From assembly GCA_024233625.1 (NCBI GenBank), contig JACKPJ010000004.1, positions 92,244-156,243 on the forward strand: 64,000 nt of DNA, given 5' to 3'. Positions 16,308 to 25,158 of this stretch are shown piece after piece. Position numbers and translations under genes: made by a program. Numbering within the stretch: the first letter of the stretch is position 1; every line of letters starts with the position of its first letter. The notes under the pieces are model-generated. The model was not told the DNA's origin, made no database searches, and was given only the letters and a program-made list of their open reading frames with translations. The stretch comes from Deltaproteobacteria bacterium (GTDB taxonomy: Bacteria > UBA10199 > DSSB01).

Positions 16308-19046
16308 ATGTCAGTAGATGCGGGTAGGTCCTCACAAGAGTTAAATCTGGCGGGTTTTCAAAAAGAAGCTGAACGGATTTTAGAATTTCAGGGGAAAGAA
16401 GTTCATAGAGCTATTGGTAAATTAAATGTAAGAGCAAAACCAGCTATTTTTTTTAAGAAAAGTGAGTTGCAGAGATTACTTGGTTTAGTCAGCCAAGGTA
16501 GAGAGTTAAAACCCCGTGACCGAGAGCGAATTGGAGAGTATCTTAATGCAGCACAACTTGATGTTTATGTAGAATCAGCACCTGCAGCCGATGCTGTGTT
16601 GAGAAAACCTTCCTCCTCTAAATCACCCACATCATTATTTGGATCAGCTACAGCCGCTAGCGCTACCATATACGGAACTTCCTCTGAAGGGTCTGGTGAT
16701 ACCTTAATGTCTGTCGACCCGAGTCTAGTTGTAGAGGAAGAACTCCTCGCTTCATTTCCTCCAGAGCCTGAGTCACATATGTCAGAGGTAGCTTCAGACA
16801 TAGATCGTGCAGCCGACGGAACCATAGGGCCTTTCTCGACAGATGACCCTCAACAACAGACTATATCGGATGCTTGGGAGGCCAAAGATTGGACTCCTCC
16901 TAAAGGGAATTGGTGGAAAGAGACTAAGCCTGAGTTGAAGACACTTTTCAGCGTCTTCACACTTTTGGCTGAAATCAATCGCCAAGCAGTAAGTGACGGA
17001 AAAAGAGTTCCAGTGCCATCACAAGAAATGTCTGTTCATCGTCTGATAATGCAGCGTGTAGTGAAAAGCGGACAGGCTTTAGCTAATAATCAAAGCGTCG
17101 TGCTCAAAGCTTTATTGTATATCGAAGCCAATCTGCATCACGTCGAGGAATCGGACACTTTAATCATTCGTGCTGTTTTAAAAAAATGGCTCGGTCGTGA
17201 GCTCCAAGCACCTGCATCTGTGTCAAACGAAGCAAATGCAAAGCCGGTCGTTGAAGCTTTGCCAGTTCGGTACGTTCCAAGCGCAAGAAGTGATATCGAC
17301 TATAATGTTTTAAGTGCCGCTTTAGCTAAGTTCAGTGACTTACTTGATTATCCTAACGATGCCCTTAACGCAAGTGTTGCGGAGTCTTTTCGTAAATCGA
17401 ACTTCAGTGTGCCTGGAGATGAGGTTCAAAGACATGTTAAGCATTTGAGTGATCAAATTTCGGAAGCTCATGCCTCTTTTGAGGAGCTCTTGCACAGTCC
17501 AGATATCGAAGCTGAAAGACTCGAAGTCTGGACGCGTGAGCATTCAGGCTTGTCTGCACTTGCTCTCGTCTTAACAGGTCAAGGGCATCGTCCTCATGCT
17601 CGTGCAATCTTAGACTTAACTGAGGGGCATTACAACTCAGCTTGGGCACAGACTCTTGGCGAGATACTCGAGAGCCCCATGGGAATTCATGTGCATGAGT
17701 TACAGGAAATTATGAGAAGAAGCTTTAATCTGCTAGATACTCCTAATATGCGACCAGTCCAAGAGACAGTCGCCAGGCGAGTATTTGAGCGACCTGATTT
17801 GGCTAAAGCTTTTGCGGATGCGGGGGTAACTGAGCATGAGGCCATTAATATTATAGAGACTGTTTTGGCAAGTGACGCTGCGGCGCTTTTACCTGTGGAT
17901 GCCCCTGAACTTGCGCAGGCCTCACCCGTCGGTTTGGAAGCATTAAGTGAACAAGAGATTATCGAAATTCAAAAAATGATGGATGTGGCTTTAAATGTGC
18001 CATCTGATGTTAACTTAAATCTTAGTATTAGCGTGTATGACTTGAGAAAGCGTGCAGGTTGGATAGGAAGAGGCCTTAGAGTTGTTAAAGCAAATTTTAA
18101 TCGACGAAATGACTTCTTAGAATCAACAAACCCTAGAACTAGAGCTGCATTATCCTCTGCAACCGCTCACATTTGTAATTTGGTCGCAGTGATAAGAGCG
18201 GATCGTATTACTCGGTCAAATCAGTCAACACCGCTTTTGTCTTCAATCTTAAGAAAACTCATGCCGACATTGGATGATAATAGAGAAGCTCAAGAGCATA
18301 CCTTAAAAAGCGTCGCAAAAAATTGGACAGAATTAGCCGAACCCGATTCAACAGGTAGAGCTTATGTCCCTGAGAGAAACACTGATTTGGCTCGAGCCAA
18401 TGAAATTGCGACTGAAGCTTTAAAAGTTGAGTTGACTCGTCTGGAAAATCAAAAAAAATCGCGTTTGATCGAAACGAGGCAGAAGGTTGGTGAAACTTAC
18501 CCAACTCGAGAGCTTTCCCCTGATGCCTACGCAGAAGCGGCTTTGGAATTTACCCAAGCTCTGTACGATCTTTTTAAGGGAGATCTTGATTTAAGGCATG
18601 CTAGATATGCCGGCATAGCTAGGGATATTCAGAGTGAAAGAGGTTTTCTGACATTTTTGACTAATTATCAGAATGCAGAATTAATGTCAGAGTGGCTTAG
18701 TGAAAGAGGCTTTTCTAATTTTGATCTCGGTCCGAAGCCCATTCAAAGTATTGCATATACAGGATTTAGTTTTGTTACTGAGCGAAGTGGTCGAGGCCAA
18801 TCGGGTTTTATTGCGGAAGACGCAGTTGAGGTGAGAGGTTTTGAGGATACAGTTGGAAGAGATCGAAGTGACCGCACTCGAAGCCGTGTTGGACGGCCTG
18901 CTCGTGGCGCTGCTGAATTTACAGAAGAACGTCAAGAAGCTCCAAAAGCTAAAAGCTCTGGACGAAACGAGTCTATTGATGTAGAGGGAAAAGCTAAGTC
19001 TAAGCCGCGAGGAAGAGGCCCAGGAGGAATCATTAAAGGGAAGTAA
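16308..19046 (+). CDS. Unrecognised large helical protein, family member D
   Basis: The longest member at 912 residues, soluble, with an acidic low-complexity linker (about 95-195) after the N-terminal module (ELQRLLGLVSQGRELKPRD). The shared central module is near residues 406-520: SGLSALALVLTGQGHRP, then RVFERPDLAKAFADAG and EHEAINIIETVLA. A further helical region follows, then a tail with QSGFIAEDAVEV and an Arg/Lys/Gly-rich end (KPRGRGPGG). Only 5 bp separate its stop from member E, so they are co-transcribed. Function unknown. Confidence 0.85.
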   Translation: MSVDAGRSSQELNLAGFQKEAERILEFQGKEVHRAIGKLNVRAKPAIFFKKSELQRLLGLVSQGRELKPRDRERIGEYLNAAQLDVYVESAPAADAVLRKPSSSKSPTSLFGSATAASATIYGTSSEGSGDTLMSVDPSLVVEEELLASFPPEPESHMSEVASDIDRAADGTIGPFSTDDPQQQTISDAWEAKDWTPPKGNWWKETKPELKTLFSVFTLLAEINRQAVSDGKRVPVPSQEMSVHRLIMQRVVKSGQALANNQSVVLKALLYIEANLHHVEESDTLIIRAVLKKWLGRELQAPASVSNEANAKPVVEALPVRYVPSARSDIDYNVLSAALAKFSDLLDYPNDALNASVAESFRKSNFSVPGDEVQRHVKHLSDQISEAHASFEELLHSPDIEAERLEVWTREHSGLSALALVLTGQGHRPHARAILDLTEGHYNSAWAQTLGEILESPMGIHVHELQEIMRRSFNLLDTPNMRPVQETVARRVFERPDLAKAFADAGVTEHEAINIIETVLASDAAALLPVDAPELAQASPVGLEALSEQEIIEIQKMMDVALNVPSDVNLNLSISVYDLRKRAGWIGRGLRVVKANFNRRNDFLESTNPRTRAALSSATAHICNLVAVIRADRITRSNQSTPLLSSILRKLMPTLDDNREAQEHTLKSVAKNWTELAEPDSTGRAYVPERNTDLARANEIATEALKVELTRLENQKKSRLIETRQKVGETYPTRELSPDAYAEAALEFTQALYDLFKGDLDLRHARYAGIARDIQSERGFLTFLTNYQNAELMSEWLSERGFSNFDLGPKPIQSIAYTGFSFVTERSGRGQSGFIAEDAVEVRGFEDTVGRDRSDRTRSRVGRPARGAAEFTEERQEAPKAKSSGRNESIDVEGKAKSKPRGRGPGGIIKGK

Positions 19047-19051
19047 GTTAT

Positions 19052-21655
19052 ATGCCGGGAAATGAATTTAATCCAAATAATATCGATCACCGTGAGCGTT
19101 TAGTAGCGTGGATTGAGGCTGCGTTTGTTCAAGATGAAACAAAAATCCCCAAAGAAGGTCTTTTAAGCATCACAAGTCTAAATAATTTACGTAATGAATT
19201 ACTTGATCAAGAGGTGGCTTTGGGTCCAGAACAAGAGGCACTTGCCAGTGCTTTGTGGAGTTCTAAACAAAGGATTGACCAATATGTTAAGAGACCGGTC
19301 TCTGCGCCACAAACTACAGAATTTAGAGTGAGCCCTTTTTGGTCTCCCTTTGAACCGCAATCCCGAACAGTAGAACATGATCCTCAGCAAGGTATGAGTA
19401 GGGACAAGTCTTTTAATTCCGTTGAGGCAGGTTCTGAATCACAAGTGACATTTTCTTCTGGAGAGCATATTTCAATTAATGAAGCCGATCGTTACCGTGG
19501 TCGTACATATGAAGGGACTATAAAGAGAACAATAAGAAAAGCTTTACAGAGGCTGTCAAAGCCGACTGCACACGAGTGGGATTGGAGTAAAATAGATGAG
19601 TTAAGCTCTTTATTGGAAATGAAAGCACCATGGAAAATCAGTTTGAGTTTTATCGAATTGGCTATCGAGGCCTTAGATCTTGCTTATAATAGATGGCCTG
19701 TTAATCCTCGTCCACAACCCAAAAGCATCTCATTAGTGAATGAGATGATTGTATGGCTAAGAGGCTTGTCTTATCAATTGAGCTCTCAAAGTGCTATTGA
19801 GGCAGTCCCTGTAGTTGCTGCAAGTGATTTATTTATACAATATGTTCCCACTTCCGCGGGTGTAGCAACAAAGCCAGAACCATTGCAAGTTGAGCAGGTC
19901 TTGAGAGCCTTGACCTTGATTGTTGAGGAAACAGAGCATATTGCATATAAAGAATTACTATCCAATTTAGAAGCATGGTGGCAGGTTAATCATACTTCTG
20001 CGGGTGAAGTTCAATATACTAGAGATTTACAGCGAGCAGAGCATGCCATCGCGGAGTGGAAATCCGGCGCTCTGAGAGTGAGTTTACCACCTTCTCAAGA
20101 AGTCCATTCTTCAGGACTGGACTACTCAATCCTTGAGGAAAGTGCCTACATTTTGCGATCGCAATTAGAACGGGGTGATCAGGATTTACCGAATACTTTG
20201 CAGCAACTTGATCCAGCTCTAGCTGAATCATTTGATCAATCTATTGAAGCTCTGGAAGATTTTGCAGTAGACAATCCCAGTTTAGATAAGTGGAAACATT
20301 GGATTGCTCAACGCCCTGAGCTTAGTTCCATTGTTTTGGTCCTGGCCGAAAATAGTCGTAACCCCCATGCTCAGTTAATTTTGCAGGAGATCAGTCCACA
20401 TGTGAGCGAGTGGACCCTGGCGAGACTTTCTGTGCTTCAAGATTCAACCTTTGGAACAGGCTTATGGGAAGTCGAGGCGATCAAAGGCCAAGCTGCTGAC
20501 TTGTATGCAGAGTGTTTTTTGCTGGATAATCATGCCATTCAGCAAAGAGCCGTTGAATTATTAACAGATTCTGCTTTAATGAGTGCCTTTGAAGCAGCCG
20601 CCATTCCTGTTGAGGAGGCTTTGCAGATCTTGGAGGAAGCTATTGTCGAGTTGGGACATTGGCCTTCAGCAAAGGGTGTCAATCAAGCAGCTGCACTTCC
20701 CTTGCAAGAAGCTCAAGTAGTAGCGGTATCAGAGGCCCTGACTCTTGTTGAATTTTCTAGAGCTAGTGACCCTGCCTTATCTAGTTCCATAGAAATGGAG
20801 AAAGATGCATGGAAGCAGTTTTTAGAGGATTGGAAGCAGCGAACAGATCCCACACGTTGGACCTCTCAACATAATCAGCGACTTCAGCAAGTTTTAGAGC
20901 TTATTTTAGAGGCAAAAGCTATAAAAGATGAGGCTGCAAGAGAGGTCTTAGCAAAAGTGATTTCTGATTTAAAGCTTCAACAACAACTAAATCACAAGGA
21001 GCCTGAAGCAAATCGGCAAGCTCTTGCAGCGGAGACCGATTTGGCTTTGCAAGGAGTCATGAGACGACGACTGGAAAATATTCGTCAGAAGAAAATCTTA
21101 CGGCTTCAATCTGCTTGGGACCTTTATGAGAACGTCAGGGATAGCAGTCATCGAACATCTGGTACAAATCACTTTAAACTTATGCGTGCTCGACGTTTTA
21201 TAGAAGCTCTTGAAGCCCTTTGGCAAGTTAGACATCAAGAAACAACAAGTTATGACTTTCGAACTTGGTTGCAGGGAGTCTCTTTGGGATCCCCATTAGA
21301 AAGGCAATTAGAAACTGAGTTGAAAGACTTATTGGGTAGTAGCATGTCTTATCGAAAACTGAGAAAAGCGATTACTCATTCGATAGGTAGGGGTGATTTG
21401 AGCACTTCTGGATTGATATCAGAGGCAAATGCAGTTGAAGATAATACACCACTGGCCTCGCGTGGTCGAAGAGTACGAGGATCAGAAATGCGCGCTATTG
21501 AGGCAGGCCGAGTGCGTAGTGGAGTGACGTCTGAAGCGGAGAGTCGTAAGATATTATCGAGAGCAGAGCGACTTCGTGCAGCGCAAAGAAGCGCAAGAGA
21601 GCGTATGCGTAGCGAAATACCGGGTGACATTTCAGGAAGAGTATTCACTAAATAA
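19052..21655 (+). CDS. Unrecognised large helical protein, family member E
   Basis: An 867-residue soluble protein opening MPG. The N-terminal module ends VALGPEQEALASALWSS. The central module near residue 412 reads W-x5-PELSSIVLVLAENSRNPHAQ and continues with the helix pair VEEALQILEEAIVE. The tail has STSGLISEANAVED and, 40 residues on, a second similar copy, RSGVTSEAES, followed by Arg-rich helices and the end SGRVFTK. It sits 5 bp after D and 16 bp before the Cys-repeat protein, forming a three-gene operon. Confidence 0.85.
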   Translation: MPGNEFNPNNIDHRERLVAWIEAAFVQDETKIPKEGLLSITSLNNLRNELLDQEVALGPEQEALASALWSSKQRIDQYVKRPVSAPQTTEFRVSPFWSPFEPQSRTVEHDPQQGMSRDKSFNSVEAGSESQVTFSSGEHISINEADRYRGRTYEGTIKRTIRKALQRLSKPTAHEWDWSKIDELSSLLEMKAPWKISLSFIELAIEALDLAYNRWPVNPRPQPKSISLVNEMIVWLRGLSYQLSSQSAIEAVPVVAASDLFIQYVPTSAGVATKPEPLQVEQVLRALTLIVEETEHIAYKELLSNLEAWWQVNHTSAGEVQYTRDLQRAEHAIAEWKSGALRVSLPPSQEVHSSGLDYSILEESAYILRSQLERGDQDLPNTLQQLDPALAESFDQSIEALEDFAVDNPSLDKWKHWIAQRPELSSIVLVLAENSRNPHAQLILQEISPHVSEWTLARLSVLQDSTFGTGLWEVEAIKGQAADLYAECFLLDNHAIQQRAVELLTDSALMSAFEAAAIPVEEALQILEEAIVELGHWPSAKGVNQAAALPLQEAQVVAVSEALTLVEFSRASDPALSSSIEMEKDAWKQFLEDWKQRTDPTRWTSQHNQRLQQVLELILEAKAIKDEAAREVLAKVISDLKLQQQLNHKEPEANRQALAAETDLALQGVMRRRLENIRQKKILRLQSAWDLYENVRDSSHRTSGTNHFKLMRARRFIEALEALWQVRHQETTSYDFRTWLQGVSLGSPLERQLETELKDLLGSSMSYRKLRKAITHSIGRGDLSTSGLISEANAVEDNTPLASRGRRVRGSEMRAIEAGRVRSGVTSEAESRKILSRAERLRAAQRSARERMRSEIPGDISGRVFTK

Positions 21656-21671
21656 TTTTGAGGAAGATTTT

Positions 21672-23717
21672 ATGGCAAGTATCGACAATAAAAAAGAATA
21701 CCAATCGAGTGTTTTTCCATCCTGTGATGAAGTTGAATTAGTTTGTTCAAGTGAAGAGCCTACAGTGTGTGAGTCTGAACTTGTCAGCCTGCCAGAAGAT
21801 CACTATCCTCAATTGACGTTAACTGACGATTATTTTTTACGTGTTGATTTGCTAGATTACTACGAGCATACAGAAACTGAGGAAAAACATCTTTGCTCCG
21901 AACAAAAAAAAGACGAGTCTGGGCAGGTCAAGACCTTTTGGAAGATGTCCCGGGTTTTCTTTGAAGATATGCAAAAGAAGATTATTCCCGCCTGTGATGA
22001 AGTTCCAGCAATTGTAGGGCCAGTGAAAGAAGTTGAAGGAAATCTCCAGATTGTCCAAAAAGCCGGCAAGAGCAGCTATGATATCGCTTTAGGTGATGCC
22101 TGGATTTTTGCTCGTGATTATGTCGATCAGCTTTTCCCTGAGGGAGTCGATCGTCTTAAAATCGGCCAGCAAATTTGTGTCAAGCAAAGCGTTGACGACA
22201 ATGGCAACGAGACCCTGGTTTGGCGCATGGCAAAGTCTTTTTACGAAACTTTGGTTCAAAATGAGAGCCCTGAGCTGGGTAGCTTGGATATATTAGATGC
22301 GATGCCGGGAGCGGAAGAAACAAGAGGTTTATTAAATACCCCTTTTGAACCTGTCCCTAACACCGCGTTTGACACTGAGTGGATTCCTTTGGGCTATCTT
22401 TCTGAAGCTGAGGCGGCTCGTGCGCGCTATAAATTTGGAGCGACTGGAGAGCGAATTGATTGGATACGGCAAGCGAATTCTCCAGGAGAAGATGGAAAGG
22501 CTTTGTATTATGTTTCAGTGCGTATTGCTGAAAAAGGCGCTCTCGAGTGGGAAGCCGAGTTGGCCGTTGTCCAAAGTGGAGCCTACGGAGCGAGTGCAGA
22601 AGACGGATTGCGTGCTGCGAAATTGCGTGAGTTATTAAATCAGCAAGTGTTAATTCATTCGGCTCTAAAAAATCTTCCTGACTTGCCAGTAGATCTAAAT
22701 CAGTTTTCAGAAAATTTTTGGCAGGGTTGTGATTTAGAAAACATCGAGGGGCAGCAAGCTGAGTATATTGCTAGCTCCTTTCAGGATCTTGATCGCAATG
22801 ACTATGAGCTGATAGGAGATCTTTATCCTACTGAGCGCTTGATGACGCTGGGTGCTCTTAAATGTCGCAGTAATGATTTTGAAAGTGATGGGTATCGTTG
22901 GCGTAGTGCTCGACTCACTTATGAGTGGATTTGGAAAGATGTTATTGGAGAAGAAGATCTGCAAAATATTATGGTTTGTGACTCTAATGAACTCGCAAGT
23001 GCAGCTCAAAAAAAAGGTCTAATGACCTGTTATGTCAAAAAGGACGCAGCAGGCCGACAATGGAATGGCTTAGTTGAAAGCACTCAAATCGCAGCAGCAA
23101 CTGATGGAATCGACGAAGTTGAGAAGCAACGCCGTGAGAAAGTCGTTACTATGTTTGAGCAAGCCAAATTAAGAGTTGAGACCAAATCCAGTTATTATAA
23201 TTTTAAAGTTCATGGTGTCCCAATTGCAGAAGCTTTTGTCGGTATCGGCTTGATACCTGGAGCTGCAGCGGCAGCTTATAAATATCGCAAAGAACTCGCA
23301 GCTACAGCCTCCGCTGCTAAGATATGGATAAAAAATAAGTGGAATGGCCCCAAGGGTGGAACTGGATCAGGCGGCGAGGGTGGCAGCTCAGATGAGCCGA
23401 GAAGGTCTTCTGATGCAAACAAAGAATACCGAGCTCTGCAAATCCGCAAACCCCAAATTTTCTCAGGTCGCGAGGTAAGTCCAGGAATCAACTGGATGGC
23501 CGGTGCCAAGACACTCGGTTGGGGACTGACGACCATTGGCGCGGGAGCTCTCACAGTCGTTTTAGGTGCGGGTACAGGTGCGGCAACGCTTTGTCCAGCC
23601 GATGGTCCCTTAGGTGAAGCAGCTTTGGGTACCGCCACAGTTTCTACGGCAGGTTGGACCGCGGCAGGTGCAGCAGCGACAGGAGCCTCTTTTATGATGT
23701 TTTTAGATAGTTTTTAA
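21672..23717 (+). CDS. Cys-repeat protein with hydrophobic Gly/Ala-rich C-terminus, unrecognised
   Basis: A 681-residue protein unlike its neighbours. The ATG at 21672 was chosen because GAGGA precedes it; an upstream frame extension overlaps member E. The N-terminal half carries two CDEV-headed repeats of roughly 90 residues, each ending in a module of the form C-x8-10-G-x4-5-W-x-M-x3-F/Y-x-E (CSEQKKDESGQVKTFWKM; CVKQSVDDNGNETLVWRM). Two looser copies follow at about 22.85 and 23.02 kb. The last 150 residues hold a hydrophobic stretch (FVGIGLIPGAAAAAY), a Gly/Ser linker, and a long Gly/Ala/Thr-rich region (TLGWGLTTIGAGALTVVLGA, then AAGAAATGASFMMF) that could insert in a membrane. No signal peptide. 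Function unknown. Confidence 0.82.
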   Translation: MASIDNKKEYQSSVFPSCDEVELVCSSEEPTVCESELVSLPEDHYPQLTLTDDYFLRVDLLDYYEHTETEEKHLCSEQKKDESGQVKTFWKMSRVFFEDMQKKIIPACDEVPAIVGPVKEVEGNLQIVQKAGKSSYDIALGDAWIFARDYVDQLFPEGVDRLKIGQQICVKQSVDDNGNETLVWRMAKSFYETLVQNESPELGSLDILDAMPGAEETRGLLNTPFEPVPNTAFDTEWIPLGYLSEAEAARARYKFGATGERIDWIRQANSPGEDGKALYYVSVRIAEKGALEWEAELAVVQSGAYGASAEDGLRAAKLRELLNQQVLIHSALKNLPDLPVDLNQFSENFWQGCDLENIEGQQAEYIASSFQDLDRNDYELIGDLYPTERLMTLGALKCRSNDFESDGYRWRSARLTYEWIWKDVIGEEDLQNIMVCDSNELASAAQKKGLMTCYVKKDAAGRQWNGLVESTQIAAATDGIDEVEKQRREKVVTMFEQAKLRVETKSSYYNFKVHGVPIAEAFVGIGLIPGAAAAAYKYRKELAATASAAKIWIKNKWNGPKGGTGSGGEGGSSDEPRRSSDANKEYRALQIRKPQIFSGREVSPGINWMAGAKTLGWGLTTIGAGALTVVLGAGTGAATLCPADGPLGEAALGTATVSTAGWTAAGAAATGASFMMFLDSF

Positions 23718-23906
23718 ATTTTTTAATGAAATTTTATTGAGTTTCATTTAGTAACTTTGTAGAACGAATTTGATTCCAAATGTTTTATGAAGCAAAGTCA
23801 AGTATAGCTAATAAACTCTATTAAGCTAGCTTATTGTTATCTCTACGAAACGAGGTGAAATAGCATTTCTCATTTCACTTTTTTAAAATCGAAAGGTAGG
23901 TAAGGT

Positions 23907-25085
23907 ATGCCGGGTGTAACATCTCAAGTTGATCAATCAGCTATTCTGAACAAAATTAATTATTTTTTAGGTCTTTTAGAGAGTGATCCGCAATCTACAG
24001 AGATATCAGGGCTTCAAGATTCTCTTAATCAGAAAGCAAGAGCTTCCCTTTCTCTAAATGCGCATCTTTCCCTCCTGGAAGCAAGCATTAGGGATGGTCG
24101 TCGACTTTCAGCGGAACAAGTCGTACTTTTAAGCTTGCTGGAAGGTTTCATGCTTGAGGGAGACCGTTATGTCTTGGCTGAGTCTAGGTCCGTTGCTAGT
24201 TTTGATTCATCGACATCTTTGATGAGAGATGCTGCGAGGTTTGGTCGAGATTATGATACCTCAGGGTTGGAAGTGACAGATCCTCGTGCAGAAGACGTCA
24301 GTGTTCAAGAAGATAGCCGCTTAATCGAAACTTTACGAAATGCTGCTAAATCTTGGTTAACTAGTCATAAATGGGGCGTCGATTCTCTTATAGCCTTTGC
24401 GAGAGGGGCTTCTTTTGCGTCACTGAGTGATGGTGCAATCGAGCTTTTGTCTGATTTAGCAAGTTCTACATTTAGACTAGCTAAGGATAATCTTGCTAAT
24501 TTTATTAAAGGTCGACGCACAGCATACATTGAGAGAGAAATTAAAAGTTTTAACAAGGCGCTTGATAATTATCTAGCAGAGCCTAATGATTCAAAAGATA
24601 AAAATAGATTAGCCTACGAATTAATGGATCATTTACGAAATCTTTCTCCCAGACATGGAGAAAGTATGGGAGTTTTTTTAAAAAAATTTAAGGATGATCG
24701 TTCTTTAGTGGGAGACATTATACGTGCAATAGAGGATAGAGGTCTCAAGATTAATATTAATGCTTCTGCTTCCGCTTTAAGGTATTATGCTATAAGAGCC
24801 TCAGAGCATATGAGATCTTTGTCTGCTGCTAAAAGAGCTTCTACCAGCGGTATTGTGAGTGAAAGTTCGACAGTTGATGCTGTAGAAGTGAGTGACCGAA
24901 GTGCAAGTGACCCAAAAGAACCCGCTAGAACTCGCTCACAAAGAGGCCGTCAGACTCGCCAAGAAGAAGCTAAAGAGCAAAAAGCTCCTAAACCCGCAGG
25001 TGCAAAAGCTCATGACAAAGCAGCTGAAAAGCTAGATGCCGAACGGGAGAATGCAAAAGTGATTCGATTCAAACGTGGTCGCTAA
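23907..25085 (+). CDS. Unrecognised helical protein, family member G (short)
   Basis: A 392-residue member that begins MPG and has the N-terminal module in its clearest form (LEASIRDGRRLSAEQVVLLSLLEGF, in two overlapping parts at about residues 50-85). It lacks the central VLTG module and instead has a helical region with a mildly hydrophobic patch (FARGASFASLSDGAIELL). The tail carries TSGIVSESSTVDAVEV followed by about 65 Lys/Arg/Ala/Glu-rich residues ending IRFKRGR. It may be a reduced version of the larger paralogs. AGGTAAGG lies before the start. Confidence 0.83.
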   Translation: MPGVTSQVDQSAILNKINYFLGLLESDPQSTEISGLQDSLNQKARASLSLNAHLSLLEASIRDGRRLSAEQVVLLSLLEGFMLEGDRYVLAESRSVASFDSSTSLMRDAARFGRDYDTSGLEVTDPRAEDVSVQEDSRLIETLRNAAKSWLTSHKWGVDSLIAFARGASFASLSDGAIELLSDLASSTFRLAKDNLANFIKGRRTAYIEREIKSFNKALDNYLAEPNDSKDKNRLAYELMDHLRNLSPRHGESMGVFLKKFKDDRSLVGDIIRAIEDRGLKININASASALRYYAIRASEHMRSLSAAKRASTSGIVSESSTVDAVEVSDRSASDPKEPARTRSQRGRQTRQEEAKEQKAPKPAGAKAHDKAAEKLDAERENAKVIRFKRGR

Positions 25086-25158
25086 TCCTCGTGAAAATTC
25101 TTATGATTCATCACTAGGATAAAGATTAAACTTTAAATTTAGAGGGAGCGAACCAAAG

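Noticed and set aside
22734..23009. Minus-strand ORF inside the Cys-repeat gene
   Set aside because: It lies wholly antisense to a well-supported gene, lacks a ribosome site and has shadow-like composition; the same holds for the other long antisense ORFs in the window.
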